Source: Halobacteriales archaeon QS_5_70_17 (GTDB lineage: Archaea > Halobacteriota > Halobacteria > Halobacteriales > Haloarculaceae). From it: a stretch of DNA of 49,143 nucleotides. The position numbers and the translations under genes were made by a program. Below are positions 33,813 through 41,899 of this stretch, in pieces (positions within the stretch are counted from its first letter, which is position 1; every line of letters begins with the position of its first letter). The notes beneath the pieces were generated by a model. That model was not told the origin of the DNA. It did not search any database and saw nothing but the letters and a program-made list of their open reading frames with translations. The stretch is taken from the NCBI GenBank assembly GCA_003021975.1, contig PXRR01000007.1, positions 2,612-51,754 of the forward strand, given 5' to 3'.

Positions 33813-34778
33813 ATGGCAAGCAGCAAGTCAGTCGTCATCGCAGCGCTGATCGCTAACGGCGCGATCGCGGTACTGAAATTCATCGGCTTCACCCTCACCG
33901 GCAGCGCGGCCATGCTCTCGGAGACCTATCACTCGATCTCCGACACGGGCAACCAGGTCTTCCTGCTGGTCGGCCTCCGGTACAGCAAGCGGGAGGCCGA
34001 CCGGACCCACCCGTTCGGCTACGGGAAGGCCCAGTTCTTCTACGCCTTTCTGGTCGCGGTCCTCCTGTTCGGCATCGCCGGGTGGGAGTCGGCGAAACAC
34101 GGCTACGAGGCGATCGTCCACCCGCATCCGGTGACGCCCGGAACGGCCACCGTCCCCGTCGTCGGCGCGACGATCCCGGCGGTGTGGGTCAACTACGGCG
34201 TGCTGATCGGGGCGATCATCTTCGAGGCCTACGCGCTCTGGAAAGCCTACCAAGGGCTCTCGAAACAGATGGAGAAGCACGGCTGGACGACGCTCCGGGA
34301 GGCGTTCCAGAAGACGAGCGACGTGACGACGCTCACCGCGTTCACGGAGGACTCCATCGCGATGGGCGGGGCCGGCATCGCGCTGATCGGCGTCTACCTC
34401 TCGCGGGTCACCGGCAACCCCATCTACGACGCCGTCGCCTCCTTCCTCATCGGACTGATGCTGATGGGCTTCGCGCTCGCGCTCGCCTGGGAGAACAAGC
34501 GACTGCTGGTCGGCGAGAGCCTCCCGGAGGAAGACGAGCGGCCCCTCCGAGAGATCGTCGCCGACTGGGACGGCGTCGAGTCGGTCGGGGGCTTCCGGAC
34601 GGTCTATTTCGGCGTCGAACAGATCCTCGTCACCGCCGACGTCGCCTTCGAAAGGGACCTCGACGCCGCGACCATCAACCAGCGGATCTCGGACATCGAG
34701 GCGGCGTTACAGGAGCGGGAACCCCAGGTCAGGAAGGTGTACATCGAACCCGAGGTGCAGTCGGCCCCGAACGCCTGA
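33813..34778 (+). CDS. Cation diffusion facilitator (CDF) transporter
   Basis: 321 residues and six predicted helices with a C-terminal cytoplasmic domain. TM2 carries the metal site ETYHSISDTGNQ and TM5 FTEDSIAMGG. HPFGYGKAQFFYAF is the usual TM2-TM3 loop. The C-terminal fold FRTVYFGVEQILVTADV is the dimerising domain. The TM5 motif is closer to the SLC30A9-like branch than to classical Zn antiporters, so the metal is uncertain. A TTTCC box lies 28 bp before ATG 33813. Confidence 0.88.
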   Translation: MASSKSVVIAALIANGAIAVLKFIGFTLTGSAAMLSETYHSISDTGNQVFLLVGLRYSKREADRTHPFGYGKAQFFYAFLVAVLLFGIAGWESAKHGYEAIVHPHPVTPGTATVPVVGATIPAVWVNYGVLIGAIIFEAYALWKAYQGLSKQMEKHGWTTLREAFQKTSDVTTLTAFTEDSIAMGGAGIALIGVYLSRVTGNPIYDAVASFLIGLMLMGFALALAWENKRLLVGESLPEEDERPLREIVADWDGVESVGGFRTVYFGVEQILVTADVAFERDLDAATINQRISDIEAALQEREPQVRKVYIEPEVQSAPNA

Positions 34779-34821
34779 CGCGTCGCCGGGCGCGTCGCCC
34801 GCGGCGGGCACGGACGAAGGC

Positions 34822-34827
34822 TTTTAG
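34822..34827 (+). promoter_or_regulatory. Box A of the XPD-family helicase gene
   Basis: TTTTAG centred 27 bp upstream of GTG 34852, supporting the GTG as start. Confidence 0.5.
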
Positions 34828-34851
34828 CCGAGAGCGAGTAAGCCGAGAGTA

Positions 34852-37107
34852 GTGACCCAGTCGGACTCGGACTCGGACCCGGAGCCGGCGTACATGCGGT
34901 TTTTCCCGTACGACGCGCCCTACGAGCACCAGCGCGAGGCGATGGGCACGATCGCCGACGCCCTCGGGGACGGCCGGGACGTGCTGTTCGAGGGGGCCTG
35001 CGGGACGGGCAAGACGCTGGCCGCGCTGGCCCCGGCGCTAGACCACGCCCGCCGGACGGGCAAGACCGTCGTCATCACGACCAACGTCCACCAGCAGACC
35101 CGCCAGTTCGTCGAGGAGGCCCGGGCGATCACCCGCCAGGAGCCGATCCGGTCGGTCGTCTTCCGCGGGAAGGGGTCGATGTGTCACATCGACGTCGGCT
35201 ACGAGGAGTGCCAGGCGCTCCGGGACACCACCCGCGACCTCGTCGAGGCCGAGCAGGAGCGGGGCGAACTCGGTGAGCGCGGCGAGGAACTGCTCGACGA
35301 GGCACAGTCCGGCGAGGAGGGGGCCGCCGAGGGCCGCCAGGCCGTCATGGAGGAACTCGACGCCCTCGACGAGGAGCTCGCGGAGCTGCACGAGGCGGCG
35401 ACCTGCGAGCACTACTACAACAACCTCGTCGGCGACACCGACGAGTTCTACGAGTGGCTCTTCGAGGACGTCCGGACGCCCGACGAGATCTACGAACGCG
35501 CCGGCGACGAGGGGTTCTGCGGCTACGAACTGCTCAAGGAGGGGATGGAGGGGATCGACCTCGCCGTCTGTAACTACCGCCACCTGCTGGACCCGGTGAT
35601 CCGCGAGCAGTTCTTCCGGTGGCTCGGCCGGGACCCCGAGGACGTCGTCGTCGTCTTCGACGAGGCCCACAACCTCGAGAGCGCGGCCCGCGAGTACGCG
35701 GCGCGGACGCTCACGGAGACGACCGTCGACTCGGCGCTCGGCGAACTGGAGGAGACCGACGACCCCCGGGTCGGCCCCGCCGAGAACGTGCTGGAGGCGT
35801 TCCGTGAGGCGCTCGTGGGGACCTACGACGAGGCGCTGGCGTTCGGCGAGCGCGAGGGCGTCGGCGAGGACTGGTACGACCTCTCGATCACCAACGAGCG
35901 CGGACGCGACGACCTCACGCTCGCCTTCCTCGACGCCTACACCGGCAAGGGGATCCACGGGGACCTGGACCGCGCGCTGGAACTCGGCGAGGACCTCGAC
36001 CGGCAGTACGAGGAGGCCTACAAGGACGGCGAGACCCGCACCCGCAAGGAGTGTCGCGTGCTCCAGGCGGCGACGTTCGTCGACGACTGGCTGCGCGACT
36101 CCGACGAGGAGGGCCAGTACCCGGTCGTGAGCGTCCGCCGGCCCGCCGCCGGCGACGGCGACGCGGACGACGACCCGATCTACGGCCGGGCGGAACTGTA
36201 CACCTGCATCCCCCGGCGGGTCACCCGGCCCCTGTTCGAGGAACTGCACGCGAGCGTGCTGATGAGCGCGACCCTGCGACCGTTCGACGTGCTCGCGGAC
36301 GTCCTGGGCCTGTCGGAGGGAGCCGTCGACGACCGCGACCCGGAGGTCGCCGACGACCCCGTCGCGATGGCCTACGGCGAGCAGTTCCCCGAGGAGCGCC
36401 GGCGCACCTACGCGGTGGACGTCCCGGCGCTGTTCGCCAGCAAGCGCGACGACCCCGCCGTCCAGCGGCGGGTCGCCGAGGCGCTGTCCGACGCCGTCGA
36501 GTTTACGCCGGGGAACACGCTCGCCTTCTTCCCGAGTTACCGGGAGGCCGAGCGGTACCACGACCTGCTCGACGGATCGGCGACGCGGTACCTCGACCGG
36601 CCGGGCGAGCGCGCCGACGACCTCCGCCGGCGGTTCACGGACGACGACGACGCCGTCCTCCTGACCTCGCTGTGGGGGACGCTCGCCGAGGGGGTGAGCT
36701 TCGACGGCGACGACGCCCGGACGGTCGTCGTGGTCGGGGTCCCCTATCCCCACCTCGACGACCGGACGGAGGCCGTCCAGGAGGCCTACGAGACGGCCTT
36801 CGGGGACGGCGCCGACGTCGACGATCCGGGCTGGAAGTACGCCGTCGAGGTTCCCACGGTCCGGAAGACCCGGCAGGCCCTGGGACGGGTCGTCCGGTCC
36901 CCGTCGGACTTCGGCGTGCGCGTCCTGCTCGACGAGCGGTACACCGAGCGCGCCCGCCGGGAGATGAGCAAGTACAGCGTCTCGGGGTCGTTCCCCGCGG
37001 AGGAGCGCGTCGAACACATCGACGTCGAACCCGGGAAGCTGAAGTTCGCCATGCTGAACTTCTACTCCGACATGGACGCGTGGGCGGGCGCGCCGCCCGC
37101 GCCGTAA
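34852..37107 (+). CDS. XPD/Rad3-family ATP-dependent DNA helicase
   Basis: 751 residues, superfamily 2, 5'-3' helicase of the XPD/Rad3/DinG group. Walker A GACGTGKTLAAL near 50; four cysteines of the [4Fe-4S] domain in KGSMCHI, YEECQAL, AATCEHY and GFCGYEL; DEAH box VVFDEAHNLES near 270; late motifs SATLRPFDVL and the arginine-finger QALGRVVRS. A Glu-rich insert of about 60 residues separates the second and third cysteines. It probably acts in nucleotide excision repair or in resolving DNA structures. Confidence 0.92.
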   Translation: MTQSDSDSDPEPAYMRFFPYDAPYEHQREAMGTIADALGDGRDVLFEGACGTGKTLAALAPALDHARRTGKTVVITTNVHQQTRQFVEEARAITRQEPIRSVVFRGKGSMCHIDVGYEECQALRDTTRDLVEAEQERGELGERGEELLDEAQSGEEGAAEGRQAVMEELDALDEELAELHEAATCEHYYNNLVGDTDEFYEWLFEDVRTPDEIYERAGDEGFCGYELLKEGMEGIDLAVCNYRHLLDPVIREQFFRWLGRDPEDVVVVFDEAHNLESAAREYAARTLTETTVDSALGELEETDDPRVGPAENVLEAFREALVGTYDEALAFGEREGVGEDWYDLSITNERGRDDLTLAFLDAYTGKGIHGDLDRALELGEDLDRQYEEAYKDGETRTRKECRVLQAATFVDDWLRDSDEEGQYPVVSVRRPAAGDGDADDDPIYGRAELYTCIPRRVTRPLFEELHASVLMSATLRPFDVLADVLGLSEGAVDDRDPEVADDPVAMAYGEQFPEERRRTYAVDVPALFASKRDDPAVQRRVAEALSDAVEFTPGNTLAFFPSYREAERYHDLLDGSATRYLDRPGERADDLRRRFTDDDDAVLLTSLWGTLAEGVSFDGDDARTVVVVGVPYPHLDDRTEAVQEAYETAFGDGADVDDPGWKYAVEVPTVRKTRQALGRVVRSPSDFGVRVLLDERYTERARREMSKYSVSGSFPAEERVEHIDVEPGKLKFAMLNFYSDMDAWAGAPPAP

Positions 37108-37146
37108 CGGCGGCGGTCGGTTCGGGCCCGCTGTCGCGAGCCAGCA

Positions 37147-37638
37147 CTACGACAGCGACAGCCCCGCTACCGGCTCCCGGTACCGTCCGCTCCGGAGCAC
37201 CAGCCGATCGACGGTCCACGCGGCGGGATCGACCGACCGCTCGCAGAAGGCCGCGACGGCGTCCGGGTCGCCGCCCCGGCCCGGTGTGATGTGCGGGACG
37301 TACGCCGCGCCCCCGACCGGATCGAACGCCCGGCAGAGCCGGCAGTGGAGTCGCCGCAATCCGCCCCCGACGATCAGGTGGACCATCGGGCCGGTCGAGA
37401 ACTCGAAGGTTCCCAGCGCGTCGGTCCGGGCCTCGACGGGACCGGAGTCCCCGACTTCGAGGGCCCCGCGGGCGCGTGCCAGCAGCCGGCCCGGGTCGGC
37501 GCCCTCGCTCCCGTCGATCCGCTTGGCGACCAGCGTCGGCCGCTCGCGCGGACGGACGCCCTCCGGGAAGTCCGCCCGGAGCGCGGCCGCCAGCCGCTCG
37601 ACCGCCGGCGGGAGCGGGGCGTTCAGGCTGTAGGACAC
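37147..37638 (-). CDS. 2'-5' RNA ligase (LigT/2H phosphoesterase) family protein, first HxT motif altered
   Basis: 163 residues of the 2H fold. The second catalytic motif is intact (VPHITPGRG). At the place of the first motif the protein reads RERPTLVAKR, where haloarchaeal relatives I recall have RERHTLV-type sequences, so the first catalytic His appears to be Pro. It may have lost phosphodiesterase activity or bind RNA only. The start MSYSLNAPLP fits the family. Confidence 0.72.
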   Translation of the reverse strand: MSYSLNAPLPPAVERLAAALRADFPEGVRPRERPTLVAKRIDGSEGADPGRLLARARGALEVGDSGPVEARTDALGTFEFSTGPMVHLIVGGGLRRLHCRLCRAFDPVGGAAYVPHITPGRGGDPDAVAAFCERSVDPAAWTVDRLVLRSGRYREPVAGLSLS

Positions 37639-37783
37639 GGTCGAACCGACGGGCCGGGGGACGATCAGCCCTTCGCGCGGGCCGACCCCGCTCGCCGGTC
37701 TCCGGCGTCGGTTCCCCGCGAACGCCGCGTGCCACTGCGTGCCGGGCTAACACGCCGACGTAATCGTTGCGCGTCGAGACAGC
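37639..37783 (+). other. Intergenic region before the arginine promoter
   Basis: 145 bp with no gene or repeat that I can support; the promoter begins at 37784. Confidence 0.4.
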
Positions 37784-37789
37784 TTTATA
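37784..37789 (+). promoter_or_regulatory. Box A upstream of the arginine cluster
   Basis: TTTATA, the clearest TATA element in the window, centred about 28 bp before an ATG at 37815 and about 205 bp before argG. No comparable box stands at the -27 position of argG, so the transcript probably starts at the mini-ORF. Confidence 0.6.
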
Positions 37790-37814
37790 CCCCTCGGGCG
37801 GTACAGGTCGAGTA

Positions 37815-37895
37815 ATGCCACGGACCCACCCCGACGACGCGCTGTCGAGCAGTGGGTGCCGCCGTCCGCGTCCGCGACCGCGACCGGGCCGTTAG
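37815..37895 (+). CDS. Candidate Arg-rich leader peptide of the arginine operon
   Basis: 26 codons from ATG to TAG. Seven are Arg, six of them in the last eleven (C-R-R-P-R-P-R-P-R-P-G-R pattern), using CGT and CGA as well as CGC and CGG. The box A spacing fits leaderless translation of this ORF. It is followed 96 bp later by argG, which has no Shine-Dalgarno sequence. By analogy with bacterial amino-acid leader peptides it could sense charged tRNA-Arg. High-G+C shadow frames are also Arg/Pro-rich, so coding is unproven. Confidence 0.35.
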   Translation: MPRTHPDDALSSSGCRRPRPRPRPGR

Positions 37896-37900
37896 GCCCG
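37885..37900 (+). promoter_or_regulatory. Hairpin at the leader stop codon
   Basis: CGGGCC-GTTA-GGCCCG, a perfect 6-bp stem with a four-base loop. The leader TAG (37893-37895) lies in loop and stem. A second imperfect hairpin (ACC-G-GTG-TTG-CAC-GGT) follows at about 37917-37932. Ribosome position on the Arg codons would decide whether the first stem forms. Confidence 0.4.
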
Positions 37901-37991
37901 CATCTATCCTCACTCCACCGGTGTTGCACGGTTCACGACGACTAGGCGTCCGGTTCGCGGCGCCACTCGACGACCCCACACGACACGCTAC

Positions 37992-39215
37992 ATGACATCC
38001 GACCACGAATCCGACAAAGTCGCGCTCGCCTTCTCGGGGGGGCTCGACACGACCGTCTGCGTTCCGCTGCTGAAAGAGGAGTACGGCTACGACGAGGTGA
38101 TCGGCGTCACCGTCGACGTCGGCCAGCCCGAAGCCGAGTTCGACGAGGCCGAGGCGACCGCCGCCGCGCTGAACCTGGAACACTACGTCGTCGACGCCCA
38201 GTCTGCGTTCGCCGACCTCTGTCTCGACGCCGTCCGCGCGAACGCCGACTACCAGGGCTACCCCCTGGGAACGGCGCTCGCGCGCCCCGTGATCGCCCAG
38301 GCCATCCTCGAGGTGGCCGAGGAGCACGACTGCGCCGCCATCGCGCACGGCTGTACCGGCAAGGGCAACGACCAGCTCCGGTTCGAGGCCGTCTGGCGGC
38401 AGTCCCCCCTCGAAGTGATCGCGCCGGTGCGCGAACTCGGGTTGACCCGCGAGTGGGAGAACGAGTACGCCGCCGAGCGCGAACTCCCCGTCGAGGGGGG
38501 CAACGAGGGCGCCTGGAGCATCGACACGAACCTCTGGAGCCGCTCGGTGGAGGGCGACGACCTCGAGGATCCGGGCTACGTCCCCCCCGAGGACATCTAC
38601 GAGTGGACGGCGGCCCCCGGGAACGCCGAGACGGAACTCGTCGAACTGGAGTTCGAGAACGGCTACCCGGTCGCGGTCGACGGCGAGGCGATGGACTCCG
38701 TCGCGCTCGTCGAGCACCTCAACGAGCGCGCCGGCGCCCACGGGATCGGCCGCACCGACGTGATGGAGGATCGGATGCTCGGCCTGAAGGTCCGCGAGAA
38801 CTACGAGCACCCCGCCGCGACCGTCCTGCTGACCGCCCACGAGGCCCTGGAGGGGCTCGTGTTGACCCAGGAGGAGCGGTCGTTCAAACAGCAGATCGAC
38901 CAGCAGTGGTCCCAGAAGGCCTACCAGGGGCTGATCGACGCACCGCTGGTGGGCGCCCTCGAGGGGTTCGTCGACGAGACCCAGACGCGGGTCACCGGGA
39001 CCGTCACGGTCAAGTTAGAGGGCGGGCAGTGTCGCGCGGTCGCCCGCGAGAGCGAGTACGCGGTCTACTCCGAGGAGGCAGCCTCGTTCAACACCGAGAC
39101 CGTCGACGGCATCGAGCAGGCCGACGCCACCGGCGTCGCCAAGTACCACGGCTACCAGGGCCGCCTCGCCAACAGCGTGATCGACGGCGTGGCCCGCGCG
39201 GGCACGGAGAAGTGA
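37992..39215 (+). CDS. argG: Argininosuccinate synthase
   Basis: 407 residues. PP-loop ATP motif VALAFSGGLDTTVC at the N-terminus, then HGCTGKGNDQLRFE and WSIDTNLWSRSVEG, both family signatures. It joins citrulline and aspartate with ATP to argininosuccinate. It lies downstream of the putative leader with a 5' region of about 175 nt, long for a haloarchaeal gene. argH follows with one base between stop and ATG. Confidence 0.97.
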   Translation: MTSDHESDKVALAFSGGLDTTVCVPLLKEEYGYDEVIGVTVDVGQPEAEFDEAEATAAALNLEHYVVDAQSAFADLCLDAVRANADYQGYPLGTALARPVIAQAILEVAEEHDCAAIAHGCTGKGNDQLRFEAVWRQSPLEVIAPVRELGLTREWENEYAAERELPVEGGNEGAWSIDTNLWSRSVEGDDLEDPGYVPPEDIYEWTAAPGNAETELVELEFENGYPVAVDGEAMDSVALVEHLNERAGAHGIGRTDVMEDRMLGLKVRENYEHPAATVLLTAHEALEGLVLTQEERSFKQQIDQQWSQKAYQGLIDAPLVGALEGFVDETQTRVTGTVTVKLEGGQCRAVARESEYAVYSEEAASFNTETVDGIEQADATGVAKYHGYQGRLANSVIDGVARAGTEK

Positions 39216-39216
39216 G

Positions 39217-40668
39217 ATGACCGGCGAGCGCGACGTGGTGCGACGCGAGCGGTTCAGCGGTGGCCCGGCCCGGGAGTTCCTCTCGTCGCTGCCGGCCGAC
39301 CGGCGGATCTTCGCCGCCGACCTCGCGGTCGACCGCGCGCACGTCGTGATGCTCGCCGAGCAGGGCATCGTCGCCGCCGACGAGGCCGGCGAGATCCTCA
39401 CCGCGCTGGACATCGTCGAGGTCGACGGCCACGGCGCGCTCCCCGAGGGCGAGGACGTCCACGCGGCCATCGAGACGGCCGTCATCGAGGAGATCGGCCC
39501 CGTCGGGGGGAAGATGCACACCGCCCGCTCGCGCAACGACGAGGTGGCGACGTGCATCCGCTACCGCCTGCGCGAGGACCTGCTGGACGCGGTCGAGGCG
39601 ACGCTCGGTCTGCGGGAGGCGCTGTCCGCGACCGCCGCCGAGCACGTCGAGACGGTGATGCCGGGGTTCACTCACCTCCAGCCCGCTCAGCCGACGACCG
39701 TCGCCCACTGGCTGTGCTCCTACGAGTCGGCGCTGCGCCGGGACGCGGCGCGCCTGCTCGACGCCTACGACCGGACCAATCGCTCGCCGCTGGGCGCGGC
39801 GGCGTTCGCCGGCACCACCTTCGACGTGGACCGCGAGCGGGTCGCGGACCTGCTGGGATTCGACGGCGTGATCGAGAACGCCATGGACGCCAGCGCGACC
39901 CGCGATTTCCTCGTGGAGTCGACGGCGGCGCTGGCCGGTCTGGCGACGACGCTGTCGGGACTCGCAGAGGACCTCGTGGTCTTCGCGAACAAGGGCCTGA
40001 TCGAACTCGACGACGACTACGCCTCCACGTCCTCGATCATGCCCCAGAAGAAGAACCCCGACACGCTCGAACTCGTCCGCGCGACGTCCGGCGACGCCAG
40101 CGCCGGACTGAACGGTCTGTTGACGACGCTGAAGGGGCTCCCCCGGGCGTACAACCGCGACCTCCAGCGGGCGACCCCCCACGCGTGGGCGACCGTCGAC
40201 GGGGTCGCCGAGGCGACCGACGTGGCCGCCGGCGCCGTCGCCACCGCCGACTGGCCCGAGGAGCGACTGGCCGCCGCGGCCGGCGAGGGGTTCACGACGG
40301 CCACGGGGGTCGCGGACCTGCTTGCGGCCGCCGGGATCCCGTTCCGGACGGCCCACGAGATCCTCGCGCGGGTCGCCGAGGGGAGCGCCGATCCCGACTA
40401 CGCGGCGGTCGCGGCGGCCGCCGAGGACGTCCTCGACGAGGACCTGGGGGCGCACGTCTCCCGGGAGGCCGTCGAGTCGGCCCTCGATCCCGCCGAGAGC
40501 GTCGCCGCGCGGGACTCCACCGGCGGTCCCGCGCCGTCGGCGGTCGCCGACCAGCTCGACGCCGCGGAGGAGGCGCTGGCCGACGACGAGCGCCGGACGG
40601 CCGACCGCCGGGAGGCGCTGGCCGACGCCGCCGACCGGCTCCGCGGGGAGGTGCGGCGCTATGTCTGA
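39217..40668 (+). CDS. argH: Argininosuccinate lyase
   Basis: 483 residues of the fumarase/aspartase superfamily. Signature TSSIMPQKKNPDTLEL near 275, HTARSRNDEV near 107 and GFTHLQPAQPTT near 150. It releases arginine and fumarate from argininosuccinate. The ATG overlaps the argG end as TGAGATG. A Shine-Dalgarno-like GGGGAGGTG close to its 3' end precedes a mini-ORF that overlaps its stop. Confidence 0.97.
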   Translation: MTGERDVVRRERFSGGPAREFLSSLPADRRIFAADLAVDRAHVVMLAEQGIVAADEAGEILTALDIVEVDGHGALPEGEDVHAAIETAVIEEIGPVGGKMHTARSRNDEVATCIRYRLREDLLDAVEATLGLREALSATAAEHVETVMPGFTHLQPAQPTTVAHWLCSYESALRRDAARLLDAYDRTNRSPLGAAAFAGTTFDVDRERVADLLGFDGVIENAMDASATRDFLVESTAALAGLATTLSGLAEDLVVFANKGLIELDDDYASTSSIMPQKKNPDTLELVRATSGDASAGLNGLLTTLKGLPRAYNRDLQRATPHAWATVDGVAEATDVAAGAVATADWPEERLAAAAGEGFTTATGVADLLAAAGIPFRTAHEILARVAEGSADPDYAAVAAAAEDVLDEDLGAHVSREAVESALDPAESVAARDSTGGPAPSAVADQLDAAEEALADDERRTADRREALADAADRLRGEVRRYV

Positions 40669-40732
40669 GCGACCGCCCCTCCCCGAGCGACCGCCGCCGT
40701 CCCCCTCCGGGGACGAACTACCACATCCATGA
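40661..40732 (+). CDS. Possible Pro-rich mini-ORF between argH and lysW
   Basis: 23 codons (MSERPPLPERPPPSPSGDEL then PHP), starting 8 bases inside the argH end and preceded by GGGGAGGTG at a spacing of 8 bases. The ribosome-site match is as good as any in the window, but the sequence also encodes the argH C-terminus, so chance is a fair explanation. Confidence 0.22.
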   Translation: MSERPPLPERPPPSPSGDELPHP

Positions 40733-40791
40733 TACACCGAGTCCGAAGTCGGCGTTGAACGGACGTTCGGCTCCCGTTAGCGGCGGAACTG

Positions 40792-40804
40792 TCTTTATTT
40801 TTCT
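40792..40804 (+). terminator. T-rich terminator after argH
   Basis: TCTTTATTTTTCT in an otherwise G+C-rich gap; typical archaeal oligo-U termination signal. It separates argGH from the lysW operon, which then has its own weak box (TAAGTAC, 40824-40830) about 27 bp before ATG 40855. Confidence 0.5.
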
Positions 40805-40854
40805 CTGACAAAAACGACGGAACTAAGTACCCGTAGCGGCCAGTATCAGGTACA

Positions 40855-41019
40855 ATGGCAAGCTGTCCCGAGTGCGGGTCCGACGTGACCCTGCACGACG
40901 ACATCGAAGTGGGAGAGATCGTCGACTGTGGCACGTGCGGTGCGGAGCTCGAGGTCATCGACACCGACCCCGTCGAGCTCGACACCGCACCCGAGCTCGA
41001 AGAGGACTGGGGGGAGTAG
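40855..41019 (+). CDS. lysW: LysW-type amino-group carrier protein
   Basis: 54 residues, too short for most gene screens. Zinc knuckles CPECG and CGTCG, an acidic body, and the C-terminal EDWGE whose terminal glutamate is the attachment point for the substrate amino group. It carries glutamate and its derivatives through ArgX, ArgB, ArgC, ArgD and ArgE, protecting the amino group as acetyl does in the classical pathway. argX starts two bases after its stop. Confidence 0.95.
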   Translation: MASCPECGSDVTLHDDIEVGEIVDCGTCGAELEVIDTDPVELDTAPELEEDWGE

Positions 41020-41020
41020 G

Positions 41021-41899
41021 ATGCAGGTCGGCGTGCTGTACTCCCGGATCCGGCAAGACGAGAAGCTCCTGCTCAACGAGCTCCGGGACCGCGGTCACGA
41101 CGTCGAGAAGCTCGACGTCCGGAAGCTGCGGTTCGGGCTGCACGAGCCGCCGACGGCGCTGCTGAACTGCGACGTCGTCGTCGATCGCTGTCTCGCGACC
41201 AGCCGGAGCCTCTACGCGAGTCAGTTCGTCGACAGCTACGGTATTCCGGTGGTGAACAGTCCGACGACCGCACGCATCTGCGCCGACAAGGCGAAAAACA
41301 GCCTCGCGCTGGCCGCCGCGGACGTCCCCACCCCGCGGACCGAGGTGGCGTTCACCAAGGAGAGCGCCATGGCCACCATCGAGGAGTTCGGCTACCCCTG
41401 CGTGCTCAAGCCCGTCGTCGGCTCGTGGGGTCGCCTGATGGCCAAGATCGACTCCCGGTCGGCCGCCGAGGCGATCCTCGAGCACAAGGAGACGCTGGGC
41501 CACTACGAGCACAAGGTGTTCTACGTCCAGGAGTTCGTCGAGAAGCCCGGCCGCGACATCCGCGTGGTCGCGACCGACGGCGTGCCGATCGCGTCGATGA
41601 CCCGCTCGTCGGACCACTGGCTGACCAACGCGGCCCAGGGCGCGACCGCCGAAGCCTTCGAGGTCGACGACGAGGTCCGCGACCTCGTCGAGCGGGCCAG
41701 CCGCGCCGTCGGCGGCGGCCTGCTGGGGGTCGACCTCATGGAGACCGGCGACAGCTACACCGTCCACGAGGTCAACCACACCGTCGAGTTCAAGGCGCTC
41801 GACGAGGCCACCGGCGTCGACGTCCCCGGTCGGGTCGTCGACTGGCTGGAGGAGCGCGTGCTCGGCGAGCGCGAGGCCGACGCCGAGGTCAGCGTATGA
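41021..41899 (+). CDS. argX: Glutamate-LysW ligase (ArgX/LysX, ATP-grasp)
   Basis: 292 residues, ATP-grasp fold. Motifs: RCLATSRSLYASQFVDSYG, CADKAKNSLALAAADVPTP, YPCVLKPVVGSWGRLMAKI and the metal-ligand end HEVNHTVEFK. It ligates the alpha-amino group of glutamate to the C-terminal glutamate of LysW. The surrounding arginine genes favour glutamate over alpha-aminoadipate as substrate. ATG 41021 is preceded by a GGGGGAG ribosome site; the frame is open further upstream only as a shadow over lysW. Confidence 0.93.
   Translation: MQVGVLYSRIRQDEKLLLNELRDRGHDVEKLDVRKLRFGLHEPPTALLNCDVVVDRCLATSRSLYASQFVDSYGIPVVNSPTTARICADKAKNSLALAAADVPTPRTEVAFTKESAMATIEEFGYPCVLKPVVGSWGRLMAKIDSRSAAEAILEHKETLGHYEHKVFYVQEFVEKPGRDIRVVATDGVPIASMTRSSDHWLTNAAQGATAEAFEVDDEVRDLVERASRAVGGGLLGVDLMETGDSYTVHEVNHTVEFKALDEATGVDVPGRVVDWLEERVLGEREADAEVSV

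Noticed and set aside
35038-37017. A 659-codon frame opposite the XPD helicase
   Set aside because: No recognisable domain and shadow composition; the plus-strand helicase explains the region fully.
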